A stretch of 64,000 bases of DNA from contig NZ_BOMB01000015.1 in NCBI RefSeq assembly GCF_016861975.1, forward strand, positions 62,001 to 126,000, written 5' to 3'. Both the position numbers and the translations under genes were made by a program. Source of the stretch: Actinocatenispora rupis. Lineage in GTDB: Bacteria; Actinomycetota; Actinomycetes; Mycobacteriales; Micromonosporaceae. The notes beneath the pieces were generated by a model. That model searched no databases and was not told where the DNA came from. It worked only from the letters and a program-made list of their open reading frames with translations. Below, piece after piece: positions 32,665 through 42,153 of this stretch; the first letter of the stretch is position 1; every line of letters begins with the position of its first letter.

Positions 32665-33846
32665 GTGTCGCTCCCACCGCTCGTCGAACCCGCCGCGGAG
32701 CTGTCCGTGGACGAGGTGCGGCGATACTCCCGGCATCTGATCATCCCGGACGTCGCCATGGACGGCCAGAAGCGCCTGAAGAACGCCAAGGTGCTCTGTG
32801 TCGGCGCGGGTGGGCTGGGCTCCCCGGCCCTGATGTACCTGGCGGCCGCCGGGGTCGGCACGCTCGGCGTGATCGACTTCGACACCGTCGACGAGTCGAA
32901 CCTGCAGCGCCAGATCATCCACGGCGTGTCGGACATCGGTAAGTCGAAGGCGCAGTCGGCGCGCGAGTCGATCGCCGAGATCAACCCGCTGGTCGACGTG
33001 ATCGTGCACGACGAGCAGCTGTCCACCGACAACGTGATGGACGTCTTCGCGGGCTACGACCTGATCGTCGACGGCACCGACAACTTCGCCACCCGGTACA
33101 TGGTGAACGACGCGGCGGTGCTGCTCGGCAAGCCGTACGTGTGGGGCTCGATCTACCGGTTCGACGGCCAGGCCAGCGTCTTCTGGGCGGAGTACGGGCC
33201 GTGCTACCGCTGCCTCTACCCGGAGCCGCCGCCGCCCGGCATGGTCCCGTCGTGCGCCGAGGGCGGCGTGCTGGGCGTGCTCTGCGCGTCGATCGGTTCG
33301 ATCCAGGTGACCGAGGCGATCAAGCTGCTGACCGGCATCGGCGACCCCCTGGTCGGCCGCCTCACCGTGTACGACGCGCTGGAGATGTCGTACCGGACGA
33401 TCAAGGTCCGGAAGGACCCGAACTGCCCGCTCTGCGGTGAGCACGCGACGCAGACCGAGCTGCTGGAGGACTACGAGGACTTCTGCGGCGCGGTGTCGAC
33501 CGAGGCCGCCGAGGCCGCGCAGGGCTCGACGATCACCGCGACCGAGCTCAAGGAATGGCAAGACGCGGGCAAAGATTTCCTGCTGGTCGACGTTCGGGAG
33601 CCGGCCGAGTTCGAGATCATCCGGATTCCGGGCTCCGTTCTGATCCCCAAGGGCGAGATCCTGTCCGGCGACGCGCTGGCGTCGCTGCCGCAGGACAAGC
33701 AGATCGTGCTGCACTGCAAGTCCGGCGTACGGTCGGCGGAAGCGTTGGCAGCACTGAAATCCGCGGGTTTCCGCGACGCCGTGCACGTGCAGGGCGGGGT
33801 GCTGGCCTGGCAGGCGCAGGTCGACCCGAGCCTCCCCACGTACTGA
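32665..33846 (+). CDS. moeZ: Adenylyltransferase/sulfurtransferase MoeZ
   Basis: 393 residues from GTG 32665 (GGAGGA 3-9 nt upstream; MSLPPLVEPA matches the family start). ThiF/E1-like domain (about 15-265, nucleotide loop VGAGGLGSP) followed by a rhodanese domain (about 290-390, active Cys351 in LHCKSGVRS). Two CxxC pairs (CYRC and CPLC) provide a zinc site absent from the M. tuberculosis protein. In mycobacteria MoeZ adenylates and thiocarboxylates sulfur carriers such as CysO, supplying CysM. Confidence 0.93.
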   Translation: MSLPPLVEPAAELSVDEVRRYSRHLIIPDVAMDGQKRLKNAKVLCVGAGGLGSPALMYLAAAGVGTLGVIDFDTVDESNLQRQIIHGVSDIGKSKAQSARESIAEINPLVDVIVHDEQLSTDNVMDVFAGYDLIVDGTDNFATRYMVNDAAVLLGKPYVWGSIYRFDGQASVFWAEYGPCYRCLYPEPPPPGMVPSCAEGGVLGVLCASIGSIQVTEAIKLLTGIGDPLVGRLTVYDALEMSYRTIKVRKDPNCPLCGEHATQTELLEDYEDFCGAVSTEAAEAAQGSTITATELKEWQDAGKDFLLVDVREPAEFEIIRIPGSVLIPKGEILSGDALASLPQDKQIVLHCKSGVRSAEALAALKSAGFRDAVHVQGGVLAWQAQVDPSLPTY

Positions 33847-33856
33847 CCGGTTCGCG

Positions 33857-33893
33857 ACCGGGCCGGATCACGCATGTCGTGACCCGGCCCGGT
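33857..33893 (+). terminator. Terminator of moeZ
   Basis: A 16-bp stem with one mismatch (arms 33857-33872 and 33878-33893), loop CATGT, followed 6 nt later by TTTT. Confidence 0.8.
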
Positions 33894-33977
33894 TGGTCGT
33901 TTTAACCGGATCGGGCCGAAGGGCTCGCGTCCGGGCGCGACTGGTCGCACACTTGTGCGGTACCTCCGCGGCGTCAG

Positions 33978-34766
33978 GTGGGCGCCGTCGTAGAGCACAA
34001 GGAGCGGGAGTTGCACGCGTCGCAGTACAACCACATGGCCCAGGCGCTTGAGCGGTACCTGCCGAAGGACCGTCACCTCGATGTACTCGAACTCGGCTCG
34101 GCCACCTCACCGAACCAGGTGATCACCCACCGCACCCTGTTCAAGGACATCGACCACTCGTACTTCGGGGTCGACATCCGGGACGGCAACAACGTCGACG
34201 CGGTCATGCCCGCGCCGTACACGATTCCGGCGAAGAGCAAGAGCGCCGACGTGGTCGTTGCCGGTTCGGTGTTCGAGCACGTGCCGATGCCGTGGGCGTC
34301 GATCCTGGAGGTGGCGCGCGTCCTGCGGCCCCGGGGTCTGTTCTTCTTCACCGCGCCGTCGCGCGGCCACAAGCACACCCCCGTCGACTGCTGGCGTTAC
34401 TACCCGGACGCGGTGCGCGCGCTGGCCGCCGCGTCCCGGCTGACCCTCAAGGACGTGCACACGCACTACCCGCCGTTCACCGAGGACCGCCGGCACGACT
34501 ACGGGAACATCGACGCGGCGAACGACTACTGGGGCGACACCGTCGCCGTGTTCCAGAAGCCGACGAAGTACGCGCCGACGATGACGTTCGTGCGTCCGGT
34601 GGTGCGGTGGTGGGCGAACCGGGCGTCGCGGCAGGGCCCGCTGGGCGCCACGCCGGACCCGAAGTTCCGCTGTTCGGTGTACAAGGGCGACGGCGAGAAG
34701 CCGTGGGACAAGGTCCTGCGCGAGTCGAAGCGGGCCGCGGCCGACAAGGTGGGCGCGGAGAAGTAG
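33978..34766 (+). CDS. Class I methyltransferase (SAM-dependent)
   Basis: About 262 residues. SAM motif I as LDVLELGSA, an acidic end in YFGVDIRDG, SVFEHVPMPW, and LRPRGLFFFTAPS. The C-terminus is Lys/Arg-rich. Several alternative starts exist (GTG 33978, TTG 34011 with AAGGAG upstream). The WRYYPDAVRAL segment recalls methyltransferases of polysaccharide or cell-wall loci. Substrate unknown. Confidence 0.75.
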   Translation: MGAVVEHKERELHASQYNHMAQALERYLPKDRHLDVLELGSATSPNQVITHRTLFKDIDHSYFGVDIRDGNNVDAVMPAPYTIPAKSKSADVVVAGSVFEHVPMPWASILEVARVLRPRGLFFFTAPSRGHKHTPVDCWRYYPDAVRALAAASRLTLKDVHTHYPPFTEDRRHDYGNIDAANDYWGDTVAVFQKPTKYAPTMTFVRPVVRWWANRASRQGPLGATPDPKFRCSVYKGDGEKPWDKVLRESKRAAADKVGAEK

Positions 34767-34767
34767 C

Positions 34768-34816
34768 GGGCGCCGACGGGTGCCAGCGGATCCCTGCCCG
34801 CTGGCACCCGGCGCCC
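34768..34816 (+). terminator. Nested hairpin after the methyltransferase gene
   Basis: Inner stem GGGTGCCAGCGG (34778-34789)/CCGCTGGCACCC (34798-34809), and outer stem GGGCGCC/GGCGCCC. No T-run. Confidence 0.6.
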
Positions 34817-34976
34817 CCGTACCGCCGGCCGGGCCGCGAGGCTCGACCGACAATCGGTGCGGGACAGGCCGCCCGCCGGGTACCGCAATCGCATTATTAG
34901 GACACTTAACAGTGGTGTCCACCCCGTCCGTGGTGTCTGGTACTCCGTTGTTGACATCGCTCAGCATGATCATGGC

Positions 34977-35993
34977 GTGCCTGACTCGCTTCTCGCCGCC
35001 TGCCGCGCCCTCACCTCCGCCGACGACCGGAGCTTCGGCGCTGCCCTCTCCGTCGTGTACGGGCGGATCCCGGACGCCGGCCCCGACGAGCGCCGCGCCG
35101 CCACCGAACACCTCGGCGACCACGTCGAACGGTTGGACCCGCGGCACGCGAGCTGGGTGGCGATCCTCGTCGGCGCACTCACCGAGTACGGGGCGGATCC
35201 CACCCCCGCGGCCGCGCCGATCCTCGCCTGCCTGAAGACCATCGCCGAGGCCGCCACGTACTTCGCGGACGCCTGGCGCGACGTGACCGACGAGGCGCTG
35301 CCCGACCCGTGCGGCGTACCGGACCGGCGGATCGAGCGGATGCTGCGGCCCGAGCTGGGGGACGCCACCGCCGTCGTGGTCGAGGCGTGGGGCAGCCTGC
35401 CGCGCTGGACCACCGCCGCCCACGCCGTACTGGAAGGGTCGGCCGAGGCGCGCCGGCCCCGCGTCGACACCCCGCAACTGCGCCGCGTCGTCACCGCCGC
35501 CGCCGCGTACTGTCCGGATCTGCGCGAGGTGGAGAGGCTGCTGCGGGTGCTGGACGGGGTGCAGGTGCTGGCGCTGCACCGGGAGTCGGCCCGCGGGTTC
35601 GTGGTCGGGATCGGCGGGGTCGGCGACAACCGGCAACTGGAGACGCTGCTCGCCGGTGCCCTCGTCGACCGGTACGGGCTGCCCGGGCATCCGGTGGACC
35701 CGCGCTGGACCGCCGCGTACTCGGACGGTGCGCCGGCCGAGGGCCCGGTGACCGGCTGGTGGGACCTGGCCGGCGCGGACGGTGAGCCGCTGGGCCGGGA
35801 GTCGGTGCCGGCGGACATCCCGGTCGTCGACGGGATGCGGGTCGTGGTGCTCGACCCGCCCGCGCGCCGGCGTACGTGGCGGGCCGCCCGCCGCCACCCG
35901 CGGATGACCGCCACCCTCACCGTCACCGGCGAACTGTCCGCCGGCCAGCTCGCCGCCTGGTGGGACCGGGTACGTCCGGCGCCGGTGCGGTGA
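34977..35993 (+). CDS. Unknown conserved-looking protein
   Basis: 338 residues from the preferred GTG 34977 (VPDSLLAACRAL). The frame also extends upstream but with unlike composition. The first two thirds are helical (LTEYGADPTPAAAPILACLKTIAEAATYFADAW), and the last third has beta-rich segments (GFVVGIGGVGDNRQLETLLAGALVDRYGL). No family recognised. It precedes the alkyltransferase-like gene by 21 bp. Confidence 0.6.
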   Translation: MPDSLLAACRALTSADDRSFGAALSVVYGRIPDAGPDERRAATEHLGDHVERLDPRHASWVAILVGALTEYGADPTPAAAPILACLKTIAEAATYFADAWRDVTDEALPDPCGVPDRRIERMLRPELGDATAVVVEAWGSLPRWTTAAHAVLEGSAEARRPRVDTPQLRRVVTAAAAYCPDLREVERLLRVLDGVQVLALHRESARGFVVGIGGVGDNRQLETLLAGALVDRYGLPGHPVDPRWTAAYSDGAPAEGPVTGWWDLAGADGEPLGRESVPADIPVVDGMRVVVLDPPARRRTWRAARRHPRMTATLTVTGELSAGQLAAWWDRVRPAPVR

Positions 35994-36014
35994 CCCCGGG
36001 GTAGGTTGACCGGC

Positions 36015-36323
36015 ATGGAGATCCCGGAGCACGTGGACCGGGTGCTGTCCGTGGTCGAGCTGATCCCGCCCGGCCACGTCATGTCGTACGGTGCGGTCGC
36101 CGACGTCGTCCGCGAGCGCGGCGGTACGGCCAGCGCCCGCAGCGTCGGCACCGTCATGGCCCGGTACGGCGGCGCCGTGCCCTGGCACCGGGTGGTCAAC
36201 TCGGCGGGCCGGCTGCCACCCGGGCACGAGCGGCGGGCGCGCGCCGCCCTGGACGCAGAGGGCGTACCGTTCCGCGGCGAGCGCGTCGACATGCGCGCCG
36301 CCGCCTGGTACCCGGAGGACTGA
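36015..36323 (+). CDS. Alkyltransferase-like protein (MGMT family, no active Cys)
   Basis: 102 residues. It has the MGMT DNA-binding fold with HTH (GGTASARSVGTVMARYGG), but the PCHRV active site reads PWHRVVNSAGRLPPG, Trp replacing the acceptor Cys. Such ATL proteins bind O6-alkylguanine and hand it to nucleotide-excision repair. TAGGTT at 36002-36007 lies 7 nt before the ATG: leaderless. Confidence 0.9.
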   Translation: MEIPEHVDRVLSVVELIPPGHVMSYGAVADVVRERGGTASARSVGTVMARYGGAVPWHRVVNSAGRLPPGHERRARAALDAEGVPFRGERVDMRAAAWYPED

Positions 36324-36387
36324 CCGCCGCGCCGCCGCGTGATCCCCGGGGACCGACCGCCGTGCCGGGCCGGAGCGGGCCCGCGGT

Positions 36388-36424
36388 GGTCCACAGTGGA
36401 GCATGGAAAGCTCCACTGTGGACC
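36388..36424. terminator. Bidirectional terminator between convergent genes
   Basis: A perfect 15-bp stem GGTCCACAGTGGAGC/GCTCCACTGTGGACC with a 7-nt loop. It lies between the ATL gene and the minus-strand sugar-binding protein. Confidence 0.75.
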
Positions 36425-36430
36425 GTGGGG

Positions 36431-37831
36431 CTACTTCTGGACCGCGCGGGTGTAGTCGGCGATCGGCTTGCGGAGGGCGTCCGCCTGCGCCTTGAGGTTC
36501 GCCTGCGCGGCGTTCGGGTCGCCGCCGGTGATGGTCTTCTCCAGCGCCTCCTCGGCCGACTGGCGCGCCTGCGGCATGACACCGAGCGCGCACCCGGCCG
36601 TCGCCACGCTCGGCTTCGTCGAGTGCAGCTGGTTCACCGCCACCGTGAACTGCGGGTACTGCTTGACCCACGCCTTGTCGCTGGGCTGGTCGAGCGCCTT
36701 GGAGTTGACCGGGAAGTAGCCGGTGCCGGTGTGCCAGGACGCCTGCACCTCGGGCGACGCCGCGTACTTCACGAACTCCCAGGAGGCGCGCTTCTGCGCG
36801 TCCGTGTGGCCGATGCCGTCGATCCACAGGCTGGCGCCGCCGATGATGGTGCCGCCGTTCGGCGAGCCGGTACCGGACAGCCGCGGGAACGGCGCGGCCA
36901 CCACGTCGAACCTGCCCTTCGACGCGTTGATGTAGTCACGCATCTCGCCGGTGGACTCCAGCGACATGCCCACGGTGCCGGACTTGAACGCCTGCTGCGC
37001 CGCGTCGGTGGTACGGCCGGTGTTCGACGCGTACCCCTTCTTGACCATGTCGGTCCACCACTGGGCGACCTTGACGCCGTCCGGCGAGGCGAAGTCGACC
37101 TTCGTCGCCAGCCCGCTGCGGCCGTTGTTCCTGTCGCAGTACTGGTCGCCGTTGGTGGCGAGGAGCTGCTCCAGGAACCAGCCGTAGATGGCGGCGTTGA
37201 AGCCGACCACGTTGTGCTTCCTGTCGGTCAGCTTCTTTGCGTCGGCCATGATCTCGGCCAGGTTCGTCGGCGGCTTGTTCGGGTCCAGCCCGGCCTTCGC
37301 GAACAGCTTCTTGTTGATGTACAGCAACGGCATCGACGAGTTGAACGGCATCGAGTCGAGCTTGCCGTTGAACGTGTAGTAGTTCGCGATGTTGGGTTCG
37401 AGCTGGCTGGTGTCCCACTTGTCCTTGTCGGCGAACTTGTACACCGGCACGGTCTGCTTCGAGTCGATCATGAACCGCGACCCGATGTCGTACACCTGGA
37501 TCAGCTCGGGGGTGTGCTTCTGCTGCACCGACGTCTTGTACTTGGCGATCGCGTCGTCGTACTCCCCGACGTACACGGGCTTGACGACGATCTTGCCCTT
37601 GTGCGCGGCGTTGAAGCGGCTGGCGATCGAGTTGAGGGCGACCGCGTTCGGCCCCTTCATGCTGTGCCAGAACTCGACGGTCGTGACACCCTTCGCGTGC
37701 GACAGGGCGTCGGCGCCGGGCGCGGCGGTCGAGCTGCCGCCGGAGTCGCTGCCGCCGCAGGCGGCCAGCGCGGCCGTCGTGGTGAGCGCCGCGGCGGCAG
37801 CCAGCAGCCGTACCGTGTGGCGTTGCCTCAT
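36431..37831 (-). CDS. ABC sugar transporter substrate-binding lipoprotein (UgpB/MalE type)
   Basis: 466 residues from ATG 37831 (GGGAGG 7 nt upstream). A lipoprotein signal with lipobox LAAC at about 21-24, a Gly/Ser linker, then an SBP_bac_1 domain (VTTVEFWHSM; extended periplasmic fold). It belongs to the cluster-D carbohydrate-binding proteins, with a likely glycerol-3-phosphate, maltose or oligosaccharide-like ligand. First gene after the two permeases (order on the minus strand: permease, permease, binding protein). No ATPase gene is in the cluster, so it presumably uses a shared MsiK-type ATPase. Confidence 0.88.
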   Translation of the reverse strand: MRQRHTVRLLAAAAALTTTAALAACGGSDSGGSSTAAPGADALSHAKGVTTVEFWHSMKGPNAVALNSIASRFNAAHKGKIVVKPVYVGEYDDAIAKYKTSVQQKHTPELIQVYDIGSRFMIDSKQTVPVYKFADKDKWDTSQLEPNIANYYTFNGKLDSMPFNSSMPLLYINKKLFAKAGLDPNKPPTNLAEIMADAKKLTDRKHNVVGFNAAIYGWFLEQLLATNGDQYCDRNNGRSGLATKVDFASPDGVKVAQWWTDMVKKGYASNTGRTTDAAQQAFKSGTVGMSLESTGEMRDYINASKGRFDVVAAPFPRLSGTGSPNGGTIIGGASLWIDGIGHTDAQKRASWEFVKYAASPEVQASWHTGTGYFPVNSKALDQPSDKAWVKQYPQFTVAVNQLHSTKPSVATAGCALGVMPQARQSAEEALEKTITGGDPNAAQANLKAQADALRKPIADYTRAVQK

Positions 37832-37855
37832 TCCGTTGCCTCCCAAGGATTCTCG

Positions 37856-38758
37856 TTACCGAACCGCGCCGGCGGTCAGGCCGCGCACGATGTACCGCTG
37901 TCCGAACAGGACGATGAGCAGTGTCGGGATCACCGACAGGGCGACACCGGCGATCACCAGCCCCAGGTCACCGACCTCGGCGTTGCGGAGCTGGGTGATG
38001 CCGATCTGGAGCGTCTGCTGGCCGGGGCTGCGCGTCACGAGCAACGGCCAGAAGTACTGGTTCCACGCGGTGAGGAAGATGTACACGCCGGCGGCGGCGA
38101 TCGACGGCCGCGCCAGCGGTACGAGGATGCGCCACAGGAAGCGCAGGTGCCCGCAGCCGTCCATGACCGCCGCGTCCCGCAGTTCACCCGGGAACTGGAG
38201 GAACGCCTGCCGCAGCAGGAACGTACCGAACATGTTGGCCAGGAACGGCAGCACCAACCCGAGCAGTACGCCGGGGGTCATGCCGCCGGTGCCGGTGAGC
38301 AGGCCCCAGTCGGCGATGTGCAGGTAGTTCGGGATGATGATCGACTCGGCCGGCACCATCAGCGTCGCCATGAACGCCGCGAACAGGAATCGCTTGCCCG
38401 CCAGGCGCATCCACGCGAACGCGTACGCCGCGAAGATGCTCGTGACGAGCTGCGCCACGGTGATCACGCCCGCCTGCAACACCGAGTTCAGGTACTGCGT
38501 CGCCAGCGGGATCGAGTCGAACACGCCGGTCAGGTTGCGCCACGCGAACCCGGTCGGGAACACCTTCGGCGGCGACGAGGCGAGGTCGCCGCCGGGCATC
38601 ACGCTGCCGACGAACGCGTAGTACACCGGGAAGAGGACGGGGATCAGCGCGAGCACGAGCACCACGTACACGACGATGCGGCCGGCGCTGACGCGGCGCC
38701 GTCGCCGGGTCCGGCCCGTACTGTCCACTGTGGATGGTCTGGTGGCGGTGGTGGTCAT
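37856..38758 (-). CDS. ABC sugar permease (UgpE/MalG type)
   Basis: 300 residues. An Arg-rich N-terminus, six transmembrane segments, and the EAA loop (ELRDAAVMDGCGHLRFLWRILVPLARP) that docks the ATPase. The ATG overlaps the preceding permease stop (TGATG). Confidence 0.9.
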   Translation of the reverse strand: MTTTATRPSTVDSTGRTRRRRRVSAGRIVVYVVLVLALIPVLFPVYYAFVGSVMPGGDLASSPPKVFPTGFAWRNLTGVFDSIPLATQYLNSVLQAGVITVAQLVTSIFAAYAFAWMRLAGKRFLFAAFMATLMVPAESIIIPNYLHIADWGLLTGTGGMTPGVLLGLVLPFLANMFGTFLLRQAFLQFPGELRDAAVMDGCGHLRFLWRILVPLARPSIAAAGVYIFLTAWNQYFWPLLVTRSPGQQTLQIGITQLRNAEVGDLGLVIAGVALSVIPTLLIVLFGQRYIVRGLTAGAVR

Positions 38759-39669
38759 CAGTAGTGCACCCTCCGCTGGAGCACGCCGAACTGGATCCCG
38801 GTACAGGCGAGCACGATCAGCAGCAGCACCATGGCCTGCGCGCTCGCCGCCCCGAAGTCGCTCGACCCGAACGCGAACGCCTTCTTGTAGATCGAGTACA
38901 CGAGGGTGGTGGTGGCGCCGTCCGGACCGCCGCGGGTGAGGATGTGGATCTGGCCGAAGCTCTGCAACGACTGGATCGTCGTCACCACGACGAGGAAGAA
39001 GATCTGCGGCGACACCAGCGGCAGGATGATCCGCCGCGCCAGGGCGACACCGGTCGCGCCGTCCAGCCGCGCCGCCTCCATCACCTCGCCCGGGATCGCG
39101 CCGACGCCGGCCGACAGCACGAGCACGTTGTACCCGAGGTTCATCCAGACGGTGGTCAGCGCCAGCGAGACCATCGCCATGTGCGGATCGGTCGTCCAGC
39201 CCACCTTGTCGACGCCGAGGAAGCCGAGGATCCCGTTCGCCAAGCCGATCTGGTAGTTGTAGATGACCGAGAAGATCACCGACGCGGTCGCCACGCTGAA
39301 CGCGAACGGCAACGCGAACGCCGTGCGCAGCACCCGGGCCCCGCGGATCTGCGACTCCAGCAGCAGCACGACCACCAACGCCCCGAGTACTCCGGGCAGC
39401 ACGGTCAGCAGGACGAACAGCAGCGTGTTGAGCAGCACGTGGCCGAACTCGCCGGACGTGAACATGTCGGTGTAGTTCTGCAGGCCGACGAACACCGACG
39501 CGCCGCCGAACAGGTCGCTGCCGTGCATCGACAGGTAGACCGAGTCGCCGAGCGGCCAGACCACGAACGCCCCGAACACCAGTGCCGACGGCACGAGGAA
39601 CAGGTACGCCATCAGGTGCTCGCCGGTGTGCCTGGCCGGTGCCCGAGGCACGGTCCCGCCCGTGGTCAT
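38758..39669 (-). CDS. ABC sugar permease (UgpA/MalF type)
   Basis: 303 residues with six transmembrane segments and an EAA loop (EVMEAARLDGATGVALARRIILPLVSP). AAGGAG 6 nt before ATG 39669. It heads the import operon, which points away from the DrrAB-type exporter. Confidence 0.9.
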   Translation of the reverse strand: MTTGGTVPRAPARHTGEHLMAYLFLVPSALVFGAFVVWPLGDSVYLSMHGSDLFGGASVFVGLQNYTDMFTSGEFGHVLLNTLLFVLLTVLPGVLGALVVVLLLESQIRGARVLRTAFALPFAFSVATASVIFSVIYNYQIGLANGILGFLGVDKVGWTTDPHMAMVSLALTTVWMNLGYNVLVLSAGVGAIPGEVMEAARLDGATGVALARRIILPLVSPQIFFLVVVTTIQSLQSFGQIHILTRGGPDGATTTLVYSIYKKAFAFGSSDFGAASAQAMVLLLIVLACTGIQFGVLQRRVHY

Positions 39670-40011
39670 GCGGCTCTCCTTCCGAACGTGGGCTGTTCGC
39701 GCCCGGCGCGGGCCTCGCGACACCCGCCGGAGCCCGCCGATTCTGCCACGTCTGGTGGTGATTCGCGGTTCCCGCGAGGTTGGCCGCCGTACGGGGGTTC
39801 GGTGAACACTCGCGGCTTCTGTACGCACCGGCGACGCCATCGTGATGCCACGGTGACTTGACCGGCGTCACGGGTGACGTCATGCTGGTGTCGACGCCGT
39901 ACGGGAGGGTCCGCTGTCCGACCGAAAATGTCGGTGCCGACGTCTACCGTGCCCGTGCAGACTTGGGCTTCACCGTCCGTCGAGGACCTCAACCGGGGGG
40001 AACGACCCAGC
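39670..40011. promoter_or_regulatory. Divergent promoter region, sugar importer / DrrAB exporter
   Basis: 342 bp without a gene. On the plus strand there is a TTGACC-like box near 39857 and GTGACGTCA at 39871. There is a CCGAC/GTCGG dyad around 39917-39935. Regulator unknown. Confidence 0.4.
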
Positions 40012-40974
40012 ATGATCATCGAGACCAAGGCGCTGCGGAAGACGTTCCGCAGCAAACGCGGCACCGTCGAGGCGGTCCGCGGCGTCGATCTCGCCGTGGC
40101 CGAGGGGCAGGTGTTCGGCTTCCTCGGCCCGAACGGCGCCGGCAAGACCACCACCCTGCGGATGCTGTCGACCCTGCTCACCCCCGACGGCGGTGAGGCC
40201 ACGGTCGTCGGCGTCGACCTGCGCCGCAACCCCGGCGAGGTGCGCCGCCGGATCGGATACGTGGGGCAGAACGGCGGCACCTGGCGCGAGGCCACCGCCC
40301 GCGAGGAACTCGTCCTCCAGGCCCGGCTGTACGGGTCGAGCAAGGCCGAGGCCGTCCGCCGCGCCGCCGACTCCATCGAGGCGTTCCAGCTCGGCGCGTT
40401 CGCCGACCGCAAGACCACGACGTACTCCGGGGGACAGAAGCGGCGGCTGGACATCGCGCTCGGGCTGGTGCACGGCCCGCGGCTGGTGTTCCTGGACGAG
40501 CCGACCACCGGGCTGGACCCGCAGAGCCGGTCGCACGTGTGGGACGAGGTGCGCCGGCTGCGTTCGGAGGGGATGACGGTCTTCCTCACCACGCACTACC
40601 TGGACGAGGCCGACGCGCTCTGCGACAACATCGCGATCATGGACGACGGCGCGATCGTCGTCGAGGGCACGTCGGACGAGCTGAAGCGGCAGGTCGCCGG
40701 TGACGTCGTGACGCTCGGCTTCGGCGCCGACGGCGCGGAGACGGTGCCGACCGCGCGGAAGCTGCTGGACGACGCCAGCTACCTGCGCAAGGCCGAGGAG
40801 TCCGGCACCGACCTCCGGCTGTACGTGGAGGGTGGCGCCACCGCCATGCCGCAGATCCTGCGCGAGCTGGACGGTGCCGGCATCGTCGTCGAGTCCATCG
40901 AGCTGCACCGGCCGAGCCTCGACGACGTGTTCCTGCACCAGACCGGCCGCTCGCTGCGCGACGAAGCCGCCTGA
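40012..40974 (+). CDS. ABC transporter ATPase, DrrA type
   Basis: 320 residues. Walker A GPNGAGKTT, signature YSGGQKRRLDIA, Walker B LVFLDEPTTGLDP, switch His in TTHYLDEAD. The C-terminal extension (HRPSLDDVFLHQTG) is the DrrA/NatA-type motif of drug or lipid exporters. Pairs with the next gene. Confidence 0.9.
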   Translation: MIIETKALRKTFRSKRGTVEAVRGVDLAVAEGQVFGFLGPNGAGKTTTLRMLSTLLTPDGGEATVVGVDLRRNPGEVRRRIGYVGQNGGTWREATAREELVLQARLYGSSKAEAVRRAADSIEAFQLGAFADRKTTTYSGGQKRRLDIALGLVHGPRLVFLDEPTTGLDPQSRSHVWDEVRRLRSEGMTVFLTTHYLDEADALCDNIAIMDDGAIVVEGTSDELKRQVAGDVVTLGFGADGAETVPTARKLLDDASYLRKAEESGTDLRLYVEGGATAMPQILRELDGAGIVVESIELHRPSLDDVFLHQTGRSLRDEAA

Positions 40975-40996
40975 GATCCCAAGGGAGACAACGGAA

Positions 40997-41761
40997 ATGG
41001 GTAAGTTCCTGCGGGACACGTGGCTGGTGTTCCAGCGTTCGATGCTGCTGACGCTGCGGAATCCGACCTGGGTCGTCGTCGGCCTCGCGCAGCCGCTGTA
41101 CTACCTGCTCCTGTTCGCGCCGCTGTTGAAGAAGGTGCGCGCACCCGGGATGGCCGGCGGGGACGCGGCGTTCGCGTTCTTCATTCCGGGGCTGCTGGCC
41201 CAGCTGGCGCTGTTCGGCACGCTGTTCGTCGGGTTCGGACTGATCGGCGAGCTGCGGGACGGGGTCATCGAGCGGATGCGGGTGACGCCGGTCAGCCGGT
41301 TCGCGCTGCTGCTCGGCCGCGCCCTGCGCGACGTGGTGACGCTGGTCGCGCAGGCCGTCGTACTGGTCGTGATCTCGCTGCCGTTCGGGTTGAAGGTGCA
41401 GTTCGCGCCGCTGCTGCTGGTGCTCGCGCTGATGGTGCTGCTGGCCGTGATGGGCGCCTCCGTGTCGTACGCGGCGGCCCTGATCCTCAAGAGCGAGGAC
41501 GCGCTGGCACCGCTGGCGAACGGCATCGCCATGCCGATCCTGCTGCTGTCCGGCGTGTTCCTGCCGATGGCCGCGGCACCGGGCTGGCTCCAGGCCGTCT
41601 CCCGTATCAACCCCCTGCGGTACGGGGTGGACGCGGCCCGCGACCTGTTCGCCGGTCACGTGAGTACGGCCGCGGTGTACGAGGCGGTCGTGATCCTGCT
41701 GGCGTTGACGGTGGCGTCGGTGATCTGGGCGGCCCGCCGGTTCGCCCGCAGCGTCGCCTGA
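40997..41761 (+). CDS. ABC-2 type permease, DrrB type
   Basis: 254 residues with six membrane segments, and ABC2 hallmark loops (ERMRVTPVSRFALLLGRAL; NPLRYGVDAARDL). Starts 22 bp after the ATPase gene with GGGAG upstream; the two are certainly one exporter. Substrate unknown. Confidence 0.88.
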   Translation: MGKFLRDTWLVFQRSMLLTLRNPTWVVVGLAQPLYYLLLFAPLLKKVRAPGMAGGDAAFAFFIPGLLAQLALFGTLFVGFGLIGELRDGVIERMRVTPVSRFALLLGRALRDVVTLVAQAVVLVVISLPFGLKVQFAPLLLVLALMVLLAVMGASVSYAAALILKSEDALAPLANGIAMPILLLSGVFLPMAAAPGWLQAVSRINPLRYGVDAARDLFAGHVSTAAVYEAVVILLALTVASVIWAARRFARSVA

Positions 41762-42153
41762 CCCGCGGCACGTTCGCCGGGGGAGTACGGCCCGGTCGGT
41801 CGCCAGAGGGGTGCGCCCGGCCGGGCCGTTGTCGCGTCGGGTGTGCCGCGGGCTCCCGGACACCGTGACGCGTGCTGCGCCGGGTTGCCGGTCTGGTGAG
41901 GTCCGTGACCGGCGGCGCCGTTCGTGCGCGTGCCGGGGTTTCATCGATTCTTTTGGATGTCTGGGCTCGTTGGCCCTTGTCCGGTGTAGTTGTGTGGGTT
42001 TAGGTTCGACTTCGGCGCCGCGGCGACGTCGTCTGCACACAGGTACACACAGGTCCCCGCTTCCTTCCGTCGCCGGCGCCGACCCAGCACGCCGGTCGGG
42101 TACCGGTCGCCAGCCCCTCGGCGGCCCGGCCCGGTAGCGAAGGGAGATCCCCC
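41762..42153. other. Promoter/leader region of the alpha-galactosidase, no gene
   Basis: 392 bp. It has a less GC-rich stretch near 41941-42000 and tandem ACACAGGT copies near 42040-42055. No ORF with a start signal. No operator can be named. Confidence 0.4.

Noticed and set aside
40012-41761. Antibiotic biosynthesis cluster around DrrAB
   Set aside because: No biosynthetic enzymes are adjacent; the exporter pair stands alone.
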